A stretch of 34,902 nt of DNA, taken from NCBI GenBank assembly GCA_017509895.1, contig JAFWOH010000008.1, forward strand, positions 1 to 34,902, written 5' to 3'. The stretch comes from Candidatus Saccharimonadota bacterium. Its GTDB lineage: Bacteria; Patescibacteriota; Saccharimonadia; Saccharimonadales; Saccharimonadaceae. The notes under the pieces are model-generated. The model ran no database searches. It was given only the letters and a program-made list of their open reading frames with translations, and was not told the DNA's origin. Below, in pieces: positions 32,600-34,902 of this stretch; positions within the stretch are counted from its first letter, which is position 1, and every line of letters begins with the position of its first letter. A program made the translations under genes and the position numbers.

Positions 32600-32675
32600 T
32601 GCTATAATATAAACAATCACGAATGGAAATGCTCCCTTGTAAAGTTCCGTCTTTACGAGGGACTTTCTTTTCGGA
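32600..32675 (+). ncRNA. Candidate small structured RNA (own promoter and hairpin)
   Basis: TGCTATAAT (-10 at 32603-32608) predicts a start near 32615. Then comes an 11-bp stem CCCTTGTAAAG (32634-32644)/CTTTACGAGGG (32651-32661), TTCCGT loop, followed by a pyrimidine-rich ACTTTCTTTTC tail. An outer ATGCTCC/GGAGCAT pairing (32629-32635/32674-32680) could close a larger or alternative structure. It may be a short RNA of about 55-65 nt or a terminator after uvrA. No ORF with convincing features; a 22-codon frame from 32624 lies within the stem. Confidence 0.45.
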
Positions 32676-32683
32676 GCATAGTT

Positions 32684-32867
32684 TGATATAATAAGCCCAT
32701 GAAAAAGGAGAACAACTACGCTTTTATTGATGCGCAAAATCTTAATTTGAGCATAAGATCGCTAGGTTGGGAACTTGGAACGATATTCTAGCTTATTAAA
32801 ATACAATTTTATAAAGCCATACCATAGGTTTGTATCGGACTTGAAGAAAAAACTTGCTCGAAAATAA
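32684..32867 (+). pseudogene. Internally deleted NYN-domain (LabA/DUF88-like nuclease) gene
   Basis: TGATATAAT (-10 at 32687-32692) plus 6 nt leads to ATG 32699, opening MKKENNYAFIDAQNLNLSIR then SLGWELGTIF and a stop at 32789-32791. The IDAQNLN segment with its Asp is typical of the first strand of NYN-domain proteins. In the next frame, 32784-32867 encodes YSSLLKYNFIKPYHRFVSDL then KKKLARK and a stop, resembling the C-terminal end of the same family (YSxLL... FVSDLKxKL). The middle, normally well over 100 residues, is missing and the frame shifts at about 32780. The promoter is still intact, so a 30-aa peptide could be made. The stretch 32868-32916 is AT-rich with nothing recognised. Confidence 0.7.
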
Positions 32868-32928
32868 ATTGTAAAATGTAATTTAAACAACTCTATAAAA
32901 CCAGAAACTTTTATGCTAAAATGGTATT

Positions 32929-34737
32929 ATGAGTAATGTGTTAATAATTGGGAATGTGCATCAAGATGTCTATCTTCGTCTTGATGAACAAAAAAATCAG
33001 TTCGAAACCGGCGAAGGTGGGATTCCTTGGCTAGACTTGAGTTTCGACGGCAGCAGCCATCCATATATAAAAGAAACCCGCGTCTATGCCGGCGCGACTG
33101 TCGCACTAGAGGTTTTGAGCCGTATGGGCGCGAATGCAAAGATTATGGGTTCTCTCGCGGAGTTTAAGGGCGGCGAAATCGTCCCGGGCGAGCAGGAAAT
33201 TAAGACTACCCGCTATATCTTAAGCAAGGAAAATAAAATCACTTATCTCGTCCCGAGCGTACGTGAAAACACTCCTTGGGTCAATCCGGTAGATCCGGTA
33301 GATTGGATTTTCGTCGATCGTTCCGCCAAGATTACTCCTGATTTTATCAAGGGCTTAAAGGGCTTCCTCTCGATGTCCTCCCATACTCGTCTCGTAGTCT
33401 ATGCCCCGAAGGACATGACCGAGGCGGATCGCGAGCTCGTCGAGATGGCAAATCTGGTCTTCTCAGACGGCCTACTCACCGGTACAAAATACTATGGTTC
33501 TGTTTGCCAATTATCAGACCATGAGATTATTTTCGGCGACTATAAAATCATCTGGTCCGCCGAAAATGCCGATTTAATGACACATCTAACTCTCTATTCC
33601 ATCCTCGCCGCCACTATCTTTGGCGCTTTGCTTCGCGGTAAAACCATCGAGGATTCGATTATGATGGGCCGCGATAATGCCTTGAACTCCTCTCTGAAGG
33701 GTACGGCCACCCTTGAAAAATTAGAGGAAATGCTCTCCGTTGCCCGTTCCGAGGAGGCCGATACTGCGATGATTGCTAAGACTCTGATGACCCCAGGAAA
33801 GGGTATTCTCGCCGCGGATGAGTCTGGCGGCTCTATCCACAAAAAATTCGAAAATATGCGTATTCCTGATGACGAAGAGCATCGCCGCGATTATCGCAAT
33901 ATCTTCTTCACCACTCCGGACCTCGAAAAATACGTCTCTGGTGTCATCCTCTTCGACGAAACCGCTCGTCAAAAGGCGGACGACGGTCGCGATTTCGTCT
34001 CTTTCCTTACTTCTAAGGGTATCGTCGCCGGTATCAAGGTCGATCAGGGCCTTGAGAATTTTGAAAATTCCGAAGAAAAATATACTAAGGGCCTCGATGG
34101 CTTGCCGGGCCGTCTCGCCGAGTATTATAAAATGGGCCTCAGATTTTGCAAGTGGCGCTCCGCCTTTGAAATCGGCCCCGGCCGCCCGTCTGATATGGCA
34201 ATCGAAAGAAATTGCAATGACCTCGCAAAATACGCTCGCATCTGTCAGGATGCAAAGATGGTTCCGATTGTCGAGCCAGAGGTGGTTTATGACGGTAATT
34301 ATACGATTAAACAATGTGCCGATGTCACCTCAAAGATTCTTGATACGCTCTTTGATGCCTTGAATCGCGAAAAGGTCCGCCTTGATCAATGCATTCTAAA
34401 GGTCAATATGATTCTCGCCGGTAAGCAATATCCGATTCCGTCTTCTAAAGAAGAGGTCGGCCGCGCCACCGCCGAGGTCTTAAGAGTCCATGTCCCCCAG
34501 AGTCTCGCCGGTGTCGTCTTCCTCTCTGGTGGTCAGACCGTCGTTCAGGCGACAGAAAACCTTCAGGAAGTCACCAATAACGGCCCATTCCCATGGCCGG
34601 TCACCTTCTCTTTCGCCCGCGCGCTCCAGGACCCAGCCCTTACCGCCTGGATGGGCAACAATGAAAATGCCGATACCGCCCGCGAAGCCTTCCGCCAGCG
34701 CCTCATCGCTAATGCCGATGCCTTACAGAAACGGTAA
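32929..34737 (+). CDS. PfkB-like domain fused to class I fructose-bisphosphate aldolase
   Basis: 602-aa fusion. Residues about 1-270 resemble ribokinase/PfkB sugar kinases (NVLIIGNVHQDVYLRLDE start, YAGATVALEVLSRMGANAKIMG, and ALLRGKTIEDSIMMGRDNAL near the end), but the catalytic DTxGAGD motif is absent; the equivalent stretch reads ENADLMTHLT. Residues about 280-602 are a complete animal-type class I aldolase: PGKGILAADESGGSI (Asp), GIKVDQG (Lys107 equivalent), FCKWRSAFEIG (Lys146), VEPEV (Glu187), ILKVNMILAGK (Schiff-base Lys229), FLSGGQT and TFSFARALQ (Arg). The aldolase should be active; the kinase-like part is probably non-catalytic or regulatory. TGCTAAAAT (-10 at 32917-32922) ends 6 nt before ATG: leaderless. 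A long terminator hairpin follows. Confidence 0.9.
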   Translation: MSNVLIIGNVHQDVYLRLDEQKNQFETGEGGIPWLDLSFDGSSHPYIKETRVYAGATVALEVLSRMGANAKIMGSLAEFKGGEIVPGEQEIKTTRYILSKENKITYLVPSVRENTPWVNPVDPVDWIFVDRSAKITPDFIKGLKGFLSMSSHTRLVVYAPKDMTEADRELVEMANLVFSDGLLTGTKYYGSVCQLSDHEIIFGDYKIIWSAENADLMTHLTLYSILAATIFGALLRGKTIEDSIMMGRDNALNSSLKGTATLEKLEEMLSVARSEEADTAMIAKTLMTPGKGILAADESGGSIHKKFENMRIPDDEEHRRDYRNIFFTTPDLEKYVSGVILFDETARQKADDGRDFVSFLTSKGIVAGIKVDQGLENFENSEEKYTKGLDGLPGRLAEYYKMGLRFCKWRSAFEIGPGRPSDMAIERNCNDLAKYARICQDAKMVPIVEPEVVYDGNYTIKQCADVTSKILDTLFDALNREKVRLDQCILKVNMILAGKQYPIPSSKEEVGRATAEVLRVHVPQSLAGVVFLSGGQTVVQATENLQEVTNNGPFPWPVTFSFARALQDPALTAWMGNNENADTAREAFRQRLIANADALQKR

Positions 34738-34793
34738 GAGCAAGTTCAGGAACCGCATTCCCTAGACAATGCGTTACTCGCCCCGCAAAAATG

Positions 34794-34872
34794 ACAATAA
34801 ATACCCATCCGAAGAGCTCCCCCTAGATTCCCGCATGAGAGCTCTGAGGATGGGCTATTTATTGTGATTTTT
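34794..34872 (+). terminator. Long terminator hairpin after the aldolase fusion
   Basis: Extended inverted repeat: ACAATAAATA, CCCATCC and AGAGCTC on the left pair with GAGCTCT, GGATGGG and TATTTATTGT on the right (34794-34819 with 34838-34865), interrupted by small bulges, then GATTTTT. The remaining 34873-34902 shows nothing recognisable. Confidence 0.8.
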
Positions 34873-34902
34873 CGGCGGTAGCAGGCGGCGAGTAGCGTCT
34901 AG

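Overview
The window looks like a compact stretch of a Candidate Phyla Radiation (Patescibacteria) chromosome, most likely Saccharibacteria (TM7). This rests on gene style and content rather than a database match. Genes are tightly packed with many 1-4 nt overlaps and short convergent junctions. The standard stop set is used: several genes end in TGA, which argues against the UGA=Gly lineages. Families are short or streamlined (254-aa HrcA, 358-aa PGK). There is one class A PBP, a FemAB-type ligase, UppP, a type IV pilin-like protein, rubrerythrin and a phosphoketolase. The most striking global feature is transcription architecture. About fifteen genes have a TATAAT-type -10, often extended TGnTATAAT, ending only 6-7 nt before the ATG with no Shine-Dalgarno, which predicts leaderless mRNAs. 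A smaller set (pgk, clpP, rbr, uvrA, yebC, DsbA-like, PBP, Bro-like) has real leaders with SD sequences.

Layout. 1-120: tail of a probable transposase. 162-1468: CIRCE-controlled hrcA-grpE. 1499-4532: SAM methyltransferase, convergent with a phosphoketolase split into two overlapping genes. 4628-8676: small membrane protein, class A PBP, PIN-TRAM protein. 8787-12749: tRNA-Arg, FemAB ligase, pyruvate kinase, phosphoglycerate kinase, separated by hairpins and a recurring palindrome. 12908-17012: a perfect CIRCE and the operon clpC - membrane metalloprotease - clpP. 17015-19457 (minus): Bro-N protein - radA - ruvC. 19614-23427: Fic, ruvA, rubrerythrin (minus), ruvB, PH-domain membrane protein. 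23430-24597: pilin-like gene, tRNA-Met and tRNA-Ser on the minus strand, separated by a hairpin-rich 570-bp scar region with a 122-bp direct repeat and copies of the tRNA-Ser 3' end. 24661-29632: yebC, uppP, a possible 28-codon small ORF, CBS protein (minus), DsbA-like protein, aspS. 29694-34737: uvrA, a candidate small RNA, an internally deleted NYN-domain pseudogene, and a PfkB-like/class I aldolase fusion closed by a long terminator hairpin.

Functional reading. Proteostasis genes hrcA, grpE, clpC and clpP appear to form one HrcA regulon, because the two CIRCE sites have identical geometry to their -35/-10 boxes. Carbon metabolism is lower glycolysis (aldolase, PGK, PK) plus a phosphoketolase branch. 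Recombination and repair genes (radA, ruvA, ruvB, ruvC, uvrA) are spread over several transcription units. Envelope genes (PBP, FemAB, UppP, pilin, DsbA-like) fit a small Gram-positive-type cell surface.
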